A DNA stretch of 64,000 nucleotides from Mycolicibacterium rufum (GCF_022374875.2 NZ_CP092427.2:1984001-2048000), one strand, 5' to 3'; positions 11,960-22,970 are shown, numbered from the stretch's first letter. Program-made: numbers and translations. The notes: generated by a model from the sequence alone, not told the origin.

Positions 11960-12020
11960 GCCACCGACACGGCGAGAAAAGCGTTGGCATCACCCGTCTT
12001 CGCTGTGCCACTCTCGCGGC

Positions 12021-12692
12021 GTGGTCGATGTCGAATCCTTCGCCGCGAACGGCTACGTCAAGCTCGAGCAGGCCGCACCTCGCGCGGTCGCCGACGCGGC
12101 GCGCGAGCTGCTCTGGCAGCAGCTCGACGTCGCGCGGGACCCTACGACCTGGACCCGACCGGTGGTGTGGACCGCCGACCTGACCGGCGCGGGACCGTTC
12201 GGCACACTGGCCGGCAGCCCCCGCCTGGCCGACGCGCTCGACGCGATCTGCGGCGAGGGCGGCTGGCTCCCCCGCCGCGCGCTCGGCAACATCCCCGTCC
12301 GCTTCCCGGTGCATCCGCCCGCCGAGGACCGTGGCTGGCACATCGACCTCAACACCCCCGGTGACGACGGCGCCTGGTTCGTGACCAACCGTCCGCACAC
12401 ACTGCTGGTGCTGACGCTGCTCTCGGAGGTGACGATCGACGACGCGCCGACGCGGATCCGCGCGGGCTCGCACCGCGACACCGCCCGAGTGCTCACCGAC
12501 GAGCCCCTCGACGCCGTGGCGGCGGGGGCACTGGTCGACGCCGCCAGCGCGTCGCGGCCGGTGCATCATGCCACCGGCGCACCCGGCGACATGTACGTCC
12601 TGCATCCGTTCACGGTGCACGCCGCCGACGAACACCGCGGCAGCACACCGCGATTCATGGCCCAGGGACCGGTGCTCATTCGTTCCCGTTGA
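12021..12692 (+). CDS. Phytanoyl-CoA dioxygenase (PhyH)-family protein
   Basis: 223 residues from GTG 12021. The double-stranded beta-helix Fe(II)/2-oxoglutarate signature is visible: WHIDLN gives the HxD pair, and HPFTVHAADEH with a downstream Arg (STPRF) gives the distal His and the 2-oxoglutarate-binding Arg. Such enzymes hydroxylate small molecules or lipids; the substrate cannot be read from the sequence. The stop codon (12690-12692) lies inside the left arm of a perfect 23-bp inverted repeat. No operon partner. Confidence 0.8.
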   Translation: MVDVESFAANGYVKLEQAAPRAVADAARELLWQQLDVARDPTTWTRPVVWTADLTGAGPFGTLAGSPRLADALDAICGEGGWLPRRALGNIPVRFPVHPPAEDRGWHIDLNTPGDDGAWFVTNRPHTLLVLTLLSEVTIDDAPTRIRAGSHRDTARVLTDEPLDAVAAGALVDAASASRPVHHATGAPGDMYVLHPFTVHAADEHRGSTPRFMAQGPVLIRSR

Positions 12693-12749
12693 GACTGCGC
12701 CCAGGGCGGTGATCGGCCCGCACATCCCGCCCTGGGCGCAGTCTCAACG
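12687..12749. repeat. Perfect 23-bp inverted repeat after the PhyH gene
   Basis: Arms at 12687-12709 and 12727-12749 are exact reverse complements, with a 17-nt loop. The core of the left arm reads GAGACTGCGCCCAGGGCGG. The repeat includes the PhyH stop codon and precedes the antigen-85 promoter. No T-run follows, so it is not a standard intrinsic terminator. A degenerate relative occurs at 52761-52823, also directly after a stop codon. Confidence 0.85.
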
Positions 12750-12769
12750 GACTGACAACAGCTCGGTAA

Positions 12770-14736
<1,967 letters not shown>

Positions 14737-14772
14737 GGTGGACACCGTCGCAGATTCGCCGGTGCCGCGGGG

Positions 14773-15189
14773 TCACTTCGAGTAATCGGTGCTCAGCCAG
14801 CGTTGCGGACGCATGCGGATGGCCACCGACGTGGACATCGGATTCTCGTCGGCGAATTGGTTCCCGGCCTCCTCGCCGAGATAGCGCACCGCGATGGCGC
14901 GCATATCGGCGTCATCGGCCGGCCCGATCCCGGTGACGTCGCCTTCGGCGGTGACGTAGCGGTAGGGCGGCTGCTCGTCCTGCACGGTCAGCGTGAACCG
15001 GCCCGCATCGCGAATCAGCTTGTGTTTCAGCGAGTCCTCATCCGTCCACAGCAGTACCTCGCCGCCGGGTGAGTAGCCGTACCAGATCGGCACCGCCAGC
15101 GGCGCCCGCCCGGGCCGTTCGACCGCCACGACGCCGACGTGGAGGTCGGCCAGGTACTGCTCGCGTTCGCTGCTGCTCATCGTCGCCAT
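14773..15189 (-). CDS. PPOX-class (pyridoxamine 5'-phosphate oxidase-fold) flavin/F420 protein
   Basis: About 138 residues from ATG 15189; ATG 15180 is equally possible, since neither has a clear ribosome site. The split-barrel pattern is seen in RAPLAVPIWYGYSPGGEVLLW, SLKHKLIRDAGRFTL and YVTAEGDV. In mycobacteria this small-protein class commonly binds FMN or F420 and reduces or oxidises small molecules. The substrate is unknown. It sits 37 bp from a second flavin/F420-type gene on the same strand. Confidence 0.75.
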   Translation of the reverse strand: MATMSSSEREQYLADLHVGVVAVERPGRAPLAVPIWYGYSPGGEVLLWTDEDSLKHKLIRDAGRFTLTVQDEQPPYRYVTAEGDVTGIGPADDADMRAIAVRYLGEEAGNQFADENPMSTSVAIRMRPQRWLSTDYSK

Positions 15190-15226
15190 GGTCGTGCCAA
15201 CCGCTGCGACGGCCGTCACATTCCCC

Positions 15227-15679
15227 TCAGCCGACGGGCACCAGTTCGAAGATCGGGATGACGCGGTCGGTGCGCTTCTCGTACTCCCCGAAGCCGGGCG
15301 CCTGCTCCACGATCCGGGGGTAGAGGCGGTCGCGTTCCTCGCGAGGCAGTTCGCGGGCCGTCACCGGGCGTGGCGGATCGGAGCCGATCTCCACGACGGC
15401 CTCCGGATGCGCGCGAATGTTGTACGCCCAGGAGGGATCTCGGTCGCGACCCGCCGCCGAGCCGACCACGTAGATCGCGCCGTCGAACGCGAAGTAGGCG
15501 ATCGGGTTGATGCGTTGCTCGCCGCTCTTGGCGCCGGTCGAGGTCAACAGCAGCAGCGGGAAGCCTTTGAACTGGCCACCCACCTTGCCGCCGTTGGCCC
15601 GGAATTCGTCGATGTTGCGCTGGTTGAAGTCGCGCTCTTCGTTCAGCTGGTCGGCCACCCGATCATGGTATGGCGGCAT
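15227..15679 (-). CDS. Deazaflavin-dependent nitroreductase family protein (DDN-like)
   Basis: 150 residues from ATG 15679; GTG 15658 is an alternative. LLLLTSTGAKSGEQRINPIAY is the DDN-family F420-binding segment (shown in two parts: LLLLTSTGAKSG, then EQRINPIAY), followed by the conserved PSWAYNIRAHPEA block. The family uses reduced F420 to reduce quinones or nitroimidazoles. It is on the same strand as the PPOX gene and divergent from the formamidase gene across 27 bp, so the two promoters must overlap. The long frame upstream of residue 1 runs antisense to the formamidase and is not real. Confidence 0.85.
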   Translation of the reverse strand: MPPYHDRVADQLNEERDFNQRNIDEFRANGGKVGGQFKGFPLLLLTSTGAKSGEQRINPIAYFAFDGAIYVVGSAAGRDRDPSWAYNIRAHPEAVVEIGSDPPRPVTARELPREERDRLYPRIVEQAPGFGEYEKRTDRVIPIFELVPVG

Positions 15680-15706
15680 CGGCGTCGCCGGACGAGGATG
15701 GCGGGC

Positions 15707-16720
15707 ATGGACCACGTCACCTTCATCCCGACCGTCGACCAGATGGCCTACACCTTCGGCGGCGCGGCGCCCGTCCTGCGCATCAGCCCGCCGACGGTGC
15801 TGACGCTGTGGACCGAGGACGCCTACGGCGGCCGGATCACCAGCGCCGCGGATGTCGCGTCCACGGCGCTGGACACCGAGGATCTCAACCCGCAGACGGG
15901 CCCGTTCTTCATCGAGGGCGCGGAACCCGGGGACACTCTGGTCGTCCACCTGGTGGACCTGACGCCGGCACGGACCTGGGGTGCGTCGTCGCTGATCCCG
16001 TTCTTCGGTGGGCTGACCAGCGTGCCGGTCAGCCCCACGCTGCAGGACCCGCTGCCCGAGCGCACCTACATCTACGAATACGACTCCGCCGCCGAGACGG
16101 TGGCGTTCTCCGCGCACGGCAGCGACTTCGAGCTCGCGCTGCCGGCGAACCCGATGCTGGGCACCGTCGGTGTCGCGCCGGCCCACCGCGAGGTGCGGAC
16201 GTCGCTGGTGCCCGACGTGTTCGGCGGCAACATGGACACCCCGGAGATGACGGCGGGAACGACCTGTTATCTGCGGGTGAACGTGCCCGGGGCGCTGTTC
16301 TCCCTCGGTGACGGGCACTACCGGCAGGGAGAGGGCGAGTCGTGCGGCACCGCGGTCGAGGGCGCGATGAACGTGACCGCGATCGTGGGGCTGGTCAAGG
16401 GCGGCGGTCCGGCGTGGCCGCGGCTGGAGAGCGACACGCATCTGATGTGCGTCGGGTCGGGCCGGCCGCTCGAGGAGGCGTGGCGCGCCGGGCAGGTGGA
16501 GATGATCACCTGGCTCGGCGAGCTCTACGGGCTGGACCGGCTGGACGCCTACCAGCTGCTGACGCAGATCTCGCTCGCACCGATCGCCAACGTGGTCGAC
16601 ACGAACTACAGTTCGGTGACCAAGATCGACAAGCGCCTGCTGCCCACCGCCTCGGCGTTCGGCGGTGTGCACAACGAGATGCGCTCGGCGGCCAAGGGTT
16701 TCGGCACCATCACCTACTGA
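15707..16720 (+). CDS. Acetamidase/formamidase family protein
   Basis: 337 residues from ATG 15707, preferred over ATG 15698 because GAGG at 15694-15697 is correctly spaced. The FmdA/AmdA signature SLGDGHYRQGEGESCGTAVE is present. Members hydrolyse formamide or short aliphatic amides to ammonia and the acid. A ribosome site and SDR gene follow 13 bp after the stop, so the two are likely co-transcribed. The physiological amide is not evident. Confidence 0.88.
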   Translation: MDHVTFIPTVDQMAYTFGGAAPVLRISPPTVLTLWTEDAYGGRITSAADVASTALDTEDLNPQTGPFFIEGAEPGDTLVVHLVDLTPARTWGASSLIPFFGGLTSVPVSPTLQDPLPERTYIYEYDSAAETVAFSAHGSDFELALPANPMLGTVGVAPAHREVRTSLVPDVFGGNMDTPEMTAGTTCYLRVNVPGALFSLGDGHYRQGEGESCGTAVEGAMNVTAIVGLVKGGGPAWPRLESDTHLMCVGSGRPLEEAWRAGQVEMITWLGELYGLDRLDAYQLLTQISLAPIANVVDTNYSSVTKIDKRLLPTASAFGGVHNEMRSAAKGFGTITY

Positions 16721-16733
16721 CGGAGGGACGCGC

Positions 16734-17495
16734 ATGGATCTCGGGTTGACGGGGAAGCGCTTCGCGGTCACCGGGGGCACGCGCGGTATCGGCCGCGCAG
16801 TCGTGGAGGGCCTGGTCGCCGAGGGCGCCAGGGTCGCCTACTGCGCGCGCACGCCCCAGGCGGTCGTCGACACGGAGAAGGAGTTGCTCGCCGACGGTGC
16901 GAGCGCCGCCGGTTCGGTGGTCGACGTCGGCGACACCGCGGCACTGACCGCGTGGGTGCAGGCCACGGCCGAGGCGTTCGGTGGGCTCGACGGGGTGGTC
17001 GCGAACGTCAGCGCGCTCGCGATCCCGGAGTCGGCGGAGAACTGGCGGACGTCGTTCGAGGTGGACCTGATGGGCACGATCGGACTGGTCGACGCGGCGC
17101 TGCCGTATCTGCTGGCATCCGAAAGTGGTTCCATCGTCACGATTTCGAGCGTCTCGGGCCGTGAGGTGGACTTCGCGGCCGGACCGTACGGCACCATGAA
17201 GGCCGCGATCATCCACTACACCCAGGGCGTGGCGCACAAGCTGGCGGCGCAGGGCGTGCGGGCCAACACGGTCAGCCCCGGCAACACGTACTTCCCCGGC
17301 GGGGTGTGGCCGACCATCGAGGCGGAGAACCCCGCGTTGTTCGCCGAGGCGCTGGCGCTGAACCCGACCGGCCGGATGGCCACGCCGCAGGAGGTCGCCA
17401 ACGCGGTGGTGTTCCTCTCCAGCGCGGCGGCCAGCTTCATCACCGGGACCAACCTGGTGGTGGACGGCGCCCTGACCCGCGGCGTGCAGTTCTAG
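16734..17495 (+). CDS. Short-chain dehydrogenase/reductase
   Basis: 253 residues. It has a strong ribosome site (GGAGGG, 16722-16727) before ATG 16734. The N-terminal cofactor motif is TGGTRGIG, and the catalytic triad is Ser139, Tyr152 and Lys156 (YGTMK). The NNAG position is replaced by VANVSA, which is common in divergent members. It is a classical SDR acting on an unknown alcohol/ketone with NAD(P). It follows the formamidase gene and ends six bases before the convergent tetR-type gene. Confidence 0.88.
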   Translation: MDLGLTGKRFAVTGGTRGIGRAVVEGLVAEGARVAYCARTPQAVVDTEKELLADGASAAGSVVDVGDTAALTAWVQATAEAFGGLDGVVANVSALAIPESAENWRTSFEVDLMGTIGLVDAALPYLLASESGSIVTISSVSGREVDFAAGPYGTMKAAIIHYTQGVAHKLAAQGVRANTVSPGNTYFPGGVWPTIEAENPALFAEALALNPTGRMATPQEVANAVVFLSSAAASFITGTNLVVDGALTRGVQF

Positions 17496-17501
17496 ACCGC
17501 C

Positions 17502-18098
17502 TCACCCCAGCCCGCGCAGCAGCACCGCGAGGCCGAACTCGAAGGCGTCGTCGGCGCGTTGCGGTTTGGGCGCCCCGGTCTCCAGTGCCGCCGCCAGTTC
17601 CGGTCCCACCTCGGGCCGGGCCCGCCACGGCTGATCGGGTGCGGCGACGTCGAGCGCGGCGCCCAGCACGAACGAGTCCATCAGCGTGATCGCCCGCAGG
17701 GTGTCGGCGGGGTCGAGGCCGCCGCGGGTGAGCGTGATCGCCAGCGCGTTGTACATCGTCATCGCCTGCGGGCTGTTGACCGCGTACTCGGTCAGCAGCG
17801 GGATCAGCTGCGGGTAGCGCGCGAAGCTGCGCCGGTAGGACCGCAGGATGTCGGCGACGACGTCGCGCCACGGCCGGGCGGGGTCGTCGGCGGGGAGTTC
17901 GACCTCCGACATGGCGCGTTCGCGGAGCAGTTCTACGACGTCGTCGCGGCCGGCGACGTGGTTGTAGAGCGAGGACGGCTGCACCTTCAGCTTGCGGGCG
18001 AGGCCGGCGATCGTGAACCCGCCGGTCGCGACCACCAGGTCCAACGCGGCCTCGGCGATCCGGTCGGTCGACAGCAGTGGGGTGCGCGGACGGCCCAT
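17502..18098 (-). CDS. TetR-family regulator of the nitrilase operon
   Basis: 198 residues from ATG 18098, which has a GGGAGG ribosome site. The HTH is at residues ~25-45 (FTIAGLARKLKVQPSSLYNH), with a C-terminal ligand-binding domain. It is divergent from the nitrilase-amidohydrolase-permease operon across 70 bp that contain a perfect 7-bp inverted repeat. Its own -10 box (TATTGT, reverse complement of 18138-18143) abuts the operator, so autoregulation and repression of the operon are likely. The ligand is probably the imported substrate or its product. Confidence 0.88.
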   Translation of the reverse strand: MGRPRTPLLSTDRIAEAALDLVVATGGFTIAGLARKLKVQPSSLYNHVAGRDDVVELLRERAMSEVELPADDPARPWRDVVADILRSYRRSFARYPQLIPLLTEYAVNSPQAMTMYNALAITLTRGGLDPADTLRAITLMDSFVLGAALDVAAPDQPWRARPEVGPELAAALETGAPKPQRADDAFEFGLAVLLRGLG

Positions 18099-18142
18099 GT
18101 CGAACCTCCCCTCTTGCGCGGTCCGGTGACTCAGTTCACAAT

Positions 18143-18161
18143 AAACGAACTTCATTCGTTT
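18143..18161. promoter_or_regulatory. Probable TetR operator
   Basis: AAACGAACTTCATTCGTTT is a 7-bp inverted repeat with a 5-nt spacer, placed between the tetR-type gene and the nitrilase start. It overlaps the tetR -10 box and lies just upstream of the AGGAG at 18163-18167. Size and position are typical of TetR operators. Confidence 0.7.
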
Positions 18162-18168
18162 TAGGAGC

Positions 18169-19158
18169 GTGATGATCACTCTCACCGCCCCCGCAGCGCC
18201 GCCGCTGTCCCGGTCGAACCCGTCGGACCGACCGCCGCTGCGCGTCGGGCTCGTCCAGCACCGCTGGCGCGAGGACGCCGGGGACCTGGCCAAAACCCTG
18301 CGCGAGGGCATCGACCGGGCCGCCGCCGAGGGCGCCTCCGTGGTGTTCCTTCCCGAGATCACCCTGCTGCGCTATCCGGCCGACCGTCCGGGCGGCGCCG
18401 ACGCGGCGGCCCTGACCGAAGACCTCGAGACCGGCCCGACGTTCACCCTCGCCGCCGAGGCCGCCACGGCCAACGGCATCTTCGTGCACGCCTCGGTCTA
18501 CGAGCGCGCGCCCGGCGACGACGGGCTGGGCTTCAACACCGCGATCCTGGTGTCGCCCGACGGCGCCCTGGTGGGCCGCACCCGCAAGCTGCACATCCCG
18601 ATCTCGGCGGGCTACTACGAGGACACCTACTTCCGACCGGGCCCGGGGCCGGGCGCGGACCCGTACCCGGTGCACGCCCCCGACGGTCTGGGCGCCCGCC
18701 TCGGCATGCCCACGTGCTGGGACGAGTGGTTCCCCGAGGTGGCGCGCAACTATTCGCTCGCTGGCGCCGAGATCGTCGTCTATCCGACCGCGATCGGCTC
18801 CGAACCGGTGTTCCCCGACTTCGACACCCGGCCGTTGTGGCAGCAGGTCATCGTCGCCAACGGCATCAACAGCGGCCTGTTCATGGTGGTGCCCAACCGC
18901 ACCGGCGACGAGGGCGCCCTGACCTTCTACGGCTCGTCGTTCATCTCCGATCCCTACGGCCGAGTACTCGTGCAGGCTCCGCGCGACGAGGAGGCGGTGT
19001 TGGTCGCCGACCTCGACCTCGATCAGCGCCGCGACTGGCTGGAGCTCTTCCCGTTCCTGCTCACCCGCCGGCCCGACACCTACGCCGCGCTCACCGAACC
19101 CGTGGACAGCCGGGCGCCCTACGGCGTCGGCCACGAGGCGACGGCGGTGGTCAAGTGA
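18169..19158 (+). CDS. Nitrilase-superfamily carbon-nitrogen hydrolase
   Basis: 329 residues from GTG 18169, with ATG 18172 as near-equal alternative. The triad is Glu63 (FLPEITL), Lys140 (GRTRKLHIP) and Cys183 (PTCWDEWFPE). The tryptophan-rich Cys motif and FRPGPG segment resemble N-carbamoylputrescine amidase or beta-ureidopropionase more than true nitrilases, so hydrolysis of a C-N amide or carbamoyl bond is most likely. It is the first gene of a three-gene operon; its TGA overlaps the next gene's GTG. Confidence 0.9.
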   Translation: MMITLTAPAAPPLSRSNPSDRPPLRVGLVQHRWREDAGDLAKTLREGIDRAAAEGASVVFLPEITLLRYPADRPGGADAAALTEDLETGPTFTLAAEAATANGIFVHASVYERAPGDDGLGFNTAILVSPDGALVGRTRKLHIPISAGYYEDTYFRPGPGPGADPYPVHAPDGLGARLGMPTCWDEWFPEVARNYSLAGAEIVVYPTAIGSEPVFPDFDTRPLWQQVIVANGINSGLFMVVPNRTGDEGALTFYGSSFISDPYGRVLVQAPRDEEAVLVADLDLDQRRDWLELFPFLLTRRPDTYAALTEPVDSRAPYGVGHEATAVVK

Positions 19159-20783
19159 GCGCGACGCTGTTCACCGGCGGCGTGGTGTGGACCGGCCGCC
19201 ATGACCGGGCCGACACCGACGCCGTGCTGGTCGTCGACGGCGTCGTCGCCGCCCTCGGCGATGACGCAAAAAGCCTTGGCGCGCAGGCGGCGACGGTCGA
19301 CCTGGCGGGCGGGTTCCTGATGCCGTCGTTCGGCGACGGGCACGCCCACCCGCTCTACGGCGGCCTGGAGGCGGTCGGCCCGGCGGTGCGGCCGTGCACC
19401 TCGGTCGACGAGATCGTGCTCGCCGTCAAGCAGTACGCCGAGGACCATCCCGACGAGGAGTGGATCGTCGGCGCTTCCTACGACGGCAGCCTGGCCCCCG
19501 GCGGGCTGTTCGACGCGCGCTGGCTCGACGCCGCCGTGCCGGACCGTCCGGTGGTGCTGCGGGCGTGGGACTACCACACGGTGTGGTGCAACACCGCCGC
19601 TCTGGAGCGGGCCGGCATCACCGCCGACACCCCGGACCCGGTGCTCGGTGAGATCCCGCGCCGCGACGACGGTTCGGTGCTCGGCACGTTACGGGAATGG
19701 GGCGCCACCGATCTCGTGATGGCGGTGATGCCGCCGCGCGATGAGCAGGAGCGGATCAATGCGCTCGGCACGGCCGCCGACTACTACCTGGCCCGCGGCG
19801 TGACATGGGTGCAGGACGCGTGGGTGGAACCCGCCGACGTCGCGACCTACGTCGAGGCGGCCCGCCGCGGCGCACTGCGGATGCGGTTCAACCTCGCCCT
19901 GTACGCCGACCCCCGCCACTTCGACGGTCAGGTCACGCATTTCGACGAGCAGCGACGCGCCGTCGCCGACGCCGCCAACCCGCTGCTGACCGCGAACACC
20001 GTCAAGTTCTTCGCCGACGGCGTCGTCGAGAACGAGACCGGCGCCCTGCTGCAGCCGTATTGCTCCGGCCTGCACTCACACGGCATGCGCAACTGGGAGG
20101 GCGACTCGCTGGCCGAGGCGTGCCGGCAGGTCGACGATCTGGGTCTGCAGATCCACATCCACGCGATCGGGGACGCGGCGGTGCGCCAGGCTCTCGACGC
20201 CATCGAACACGTCGTGCGCACGAACGGTCCGCGGGACCGGCGGCCGGTGATCGCGCACTGCCAGCTGATCGACGACGCCGACCTCGCCCGGTTCGCGGCG
20301 CTCGGCGTCATCCCGAACATGCAGCCGCTGTGGGCGCAGCTCGACGCGTTGATGACGGTGCTGACGGTGCCGCGCCTCGGCGTCGAACGGGCGGACAAGC
20401 AGTACCCCATCCGCACCCTGGACACCTCCGGCGCGCCGCTGGGCTTCGGATCCGACTGGCCGGTGTCTTCGGGGGCACCGCTGGACGGCATCGCGGTCGC
20501 GACGTCGCGGCGCACCGCCGACGGTGAACCCGACGGCGGCTGGACGCCGCACGAAATCCTGCCGATCGAGCGTGCCCTGTCGGCGTATACCGCGGGGGTC
20601 GCGAATCAGGCGTTCTCCGATAACGATTGGGGCGTTATCGCCCCCGGGGCGAGCGCCGACCTGGTATGGCTGGATCGCGACCCGCGGGCGACCGCGCCCC
20701 TGGATCTCCCCGCAGTGGCGATCCGCGCCACTTATCTGCGCGGCGCACCGGCCTACCGGGCCGAGAACGGAGCTGACTCATGA
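19155..20783 (+). CDS. YtcJ-like metal-dependent amidohydrolase
   Basis: 542 residues from GTG 19155 (GTGA overlap with the nitrilase stop). It is a TIM-barrel amidohydrolase of the amidohydrolase-3/YtcJ type. It has an N-terminal beta-sandwich followed by the metal motif GDGHAHPLYGG, then IHIHAIGDAAV and GSDWPVSSGAPLDG with the catalytic Asp. Members hydrolyse amides or imides. The substrate probably belongs with the co-transcribed permease and nitrilase. The stop overlaps the permease ATG (ATGA at 20780-20783). Confidence 0.9.
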   Translation: MSATLFTGGVVWTGRHDRADTDAVLVVDGVVAALGDDAKSLGAQAATVDLAGGFLMPSFGDGHAHPLYGGLEAVGPAVRPCTSVDEIVLAVKQYAEDHPDEEWIVGASYDGSLAPGGLFDARWLDAAVPDRPVVLRAWDYHTVWCNTAALERAGITADTPDPVLGEIPRRDDGSVLGTLREWGATDLVMAVMPPRDEQERINALGTAADYYLARGVTWVQDAWVEPADVATYVEAARRGALRMRFNLALYADPRHFDGQVTHFDEQRRAVADAANPLLTANTVKFFADGVVENETGALLQPYCSGLHSHGMRNWEGDSLAEACRQVDDLGLQIHIHAIGDAAVRQALDAIEHVVRTNGPRDRRPVIAHCQLIDDADLARFAALGVIPNMQPLWAQLDALMTVLTVPRLGVERADKQYPIRTLDTSGAPLGFGSDWPVSSGAPLDGIAVATSRRTADGEPDGGWTPHEILPIERALSAYTAGVANQAFSDNDWGVIAPGASADLVWLDRDPRATAPLDLPAVAIRATYLRGAPAYRAENGADS

Positions 20784-22153
20784 CCGCCGAGTACATCACC
20801 GGCCCGCACGAGGGCCATCTGAAACGGGCGCTGGGACTGCCGTCGCTGGTGCTGTTCGGTCTGGTGTACATGGTGCCGCTGACGGTGTTCACCACCTACG
20901 GCATCGTGACCGAGACCTCCGGCGGCCGACTGCCCCTGGCCTACGTCGTCACGCTCATCACGATGGTGTTCACCGCGCTGTCGTACGCGCGGATGTCCGC
21001 GGCGATCCCGGTCGCGGGGTCGGCCTACACCTACACGCAGCGGACGTTCGGCGCGCCCGTCGGCTTCCTGGCCGGCTGGTCGCTGCTGCTCGACTACCTG
21101 TTCCTGCCGATGCTCAACTATCTGGTGATCGGGCTGTATCTGAACGCGGCGCTGCCCGCGCTGCCCGCGTGGGTCATTGTGATCGCCTCGATCGCCATCG
21201 TCACCGTGCTCAACATCGTCGGCATCGTGTCGGTCGCGCGGGCCAACTTCCTCATCATCGCGATCCAGGCGATCTTCATCGTGGTGTTCGTGGTGCTGGC
21301 GGTGTCGAAGACCACCGGCTACGGCACGGTGGACCTGATGTCGCCGTTCACCGGTGACGGCACCGCGGGCGGGATGAGTCCGATCCTGGCCGGTGCGGCA
21401 ATCCTGTGCCTGTCGTTCCTCGGCTTCGACGCCGTGTCGACGCTGTCCGAGGAGGCCAAGAACGCCAAACGCACCGTGCCGCAGGCGATCATGATCGCGA
21501 CCATCGTCTCGGGCATCATCTTCATCCTGCTGTCCTACGTCTCGCAGCTGGTGTTCCCGTCGAATCAGTTCGCCGACGTCGACACCGGCTCGACCGACGT
21601 GATGCTCGCCGCGGGCGGATCGTTCGTCAACACGTTCTTCACCGCGGCCTATGTCGCCGGCGCGCTCGGTTCGGCGCTGACCTCGCAGGCGTCGGTGGCC
21701 CGCATCCTGTACGCGATGGGCCGCGACGGCATCCTGCCCCGCACGGTGTTCGGGCACGTGTCGGCGAAGTTCAGCACGCCGGTGTACGCCATCCTCACCG
21801 TCAGCGTGATCTCGCTGGCCGCCATCTGGATCGACCTCGCGATCCTCGCCTCGGTGGTCAGCTTCGGTGCGCTGGTGGCGTTCTCGGTGGTCAACCTGTC
21901 GGTGATCAAGCACTACTTCGTCGACATGCGGGAACGCAACGTGCTGCTCAACGTCATCGCACCGTTGATCGGCTTCCTGCTCACCGCGTGGCTGTGGACC
22001 AGCCTGTCCGGCACGGCGCTGACGATCGGATTGATCTGGCTGGCCATCGGTTTCGTGTGGCTGCTGGTGGTCACCCGAGGGTTCCGCCGGCCCACCCCGG
22101 TGCTGGACCTCGAGGAGACCGGGTCACTCGCCGAGAGCGACCGGGCGCGCTGA
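20780..22153 (+). CDS. APC-superfamily amino acid/polyamine permease
   Basis: 457 residues with about twelve membrane helices. The opening LVLFGLVYMVPLTVFTTYGI and the ARMSAAIPVAGSAYTYTQ segment are typical of APC transporters, close to the putrescine importer/PotE-like group. As the last gene of the operon, it probably imports the amide, amine or nitrile-related compound that the two hydrolases process. Its 3' end overlaps the convergent sulfurtransferase gene by 30 bp. Confidence 0.9.
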   Translation: MTAEYITGPHEGHLKRALGLPSLVLFGLVYMVPLTVFTTYGIVTETSGGRLPLAYVVTLITMVFTALSYARMSAAIPVAGSAYTYTQRTFGAPVGFLAGWSLLLDYLFLPMLNYLVIGLYLNAALPALPAWVIVIASIAIVTVLNIVGIVSVARANFLIIAIQAIFIVVFVVLAVSKTTGYGTVDLMSPFTGDGTAGGMSPILAGAAILCLSFLGFDAVSTLSEEAKNAKRTVPQAIMIATIVSGIIFILLSYVSQLVFPSNQFADVDTGSTDVMLAAGGSFVNTFFTAAYVAGALGSALTSQASVARILYAMGRDGILPRTVFGHVSAKFSTPVYAILTVSVISLAAIWIDLAILASVVSFGALVAFSVVNLSVIKHYFVDMRERNVLLNVIAPLIGFLLTAWLWTSLSGTALTIGLIWLAIGFVWLLVVTRGFRRPTPVLDLEETGSLAESDRAR

Positions 22154-22954
22154 CTCCGCGCTCCACTGCGACCACGAGCCGGGAAACAGCGCGGCGTCCA
22201 CCCCGACCGACGCCAGCGCGGCGACGACGACCGACGCGGTGACGCCCGACCCGCAGTAGACGGCGGGCTCGGTTCCGGCCCCGGCTCCGTCGAAGACGCG
22301 CGTCAGGTCGTCGGGCGGCAGCAGCGTGCCGTCGGCGCGCAGCAGGCTGGTGCTCGGCACGTTGCGGGCGCCGGGGATGTGGCCGGCCACCGGGTCGACG
22401 GGTTCGGTGTCGCCGCGGAACCGCTCCGGGGCCCGCGCGTCGATCAGCACCGGCGCGTCCGCCGCTTCGTCGGCGGTGACGGCTTTCCGGGCGCCGGCGG
22501 TGAGGTCCTCGAAAGCGACCGTGACGTCGCCGGGTTCGGGAACGATGGCGCCGGAGTGCACGTCACCGGTCCACGCCGCGAGCCCGCCGTCGAGGATCCG
22601 CACTCCGGGGACGCCCGCCGCGGTCAGCACCCACCAGGCACGCGCCGAGCCGGCGCGGTTCCAGTCGTCGTAGACCACCACCGGCACCCCGGTGCGAATC
22701 CCCCAGCGGCGCGCGGCGGCCTGCACCGCACCGCCCGACGGCAGCGGGTGCCGGCCGCGGCCGGTGACGCTGTGGTCGGAGAGGTCGTCGTCGAGGGACA
22801 CGTACACCGCGCCGGGCAGGTGCCCGGCCTCGTAGGCGGCGCTGCCGTCCGGCTCGGCGAGCGTCCACCGCACGTCGAGCAGCGTGACGGGTTCGCCGCG
22901 GTCGAGCATGCCGGCGAGCTCGTCGGCGCTGACGAACACGTCGTCGCGGGTCAT
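22124..22954 (-). CDS. Thiosulfate/3-mercaptopyruvate sulfurtransferase (tandem rhodanese)
   Basis: 276 residues from ATG 22954, with an upstream GGGGAC ribosome site. The two rhodanese domains each carry the LLDVR/LIDAR start; the C-terminal one has the active cysteine Cys234 in YCGSGVTASV. It transfers sulfane sulfur to cyanide or thiols. The CGSGVTA loop matches mycobacterial SseA-type enzymes. The open frame extending to 23134 crosses a palindromic intergenic repeat and is not used. Confidence 0.9.
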   Translation of the reverse strand: MTRDDVFVSADELAGMLDRGEPVTLLDVRWTLAEPDGSAAYEAGHLPGAVYVSLDDDLSDHSVTGRGRHPLPSGGAVQAAARRWGIRTGVPVVVYDDWNRAGSARAWWVLTAAGVPGVRILDGGLAAWTGDVHSGAIVPEPGDVTVAFEDLTAGARKAVTADEAADAPVLIDARAPERFRGDTEPVDPVAGHIPGARNVPSTSLLRADGTLLPPDDLTRVFDGAGAGTEPAVYCGSGVTASVVVAALASVGVDAALFPGSWSQWSAESARPVALGE

Positions 22955-22970
22955 GTCTGTCCCCTGTCTT

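Noticed and set aside
15680..16780. N-terminal extension of the DDN-like frame antisense to the formamidase
   Set aside because: The family starts at about residue 1 of the 150-residue version; the extension has no homology pattern.
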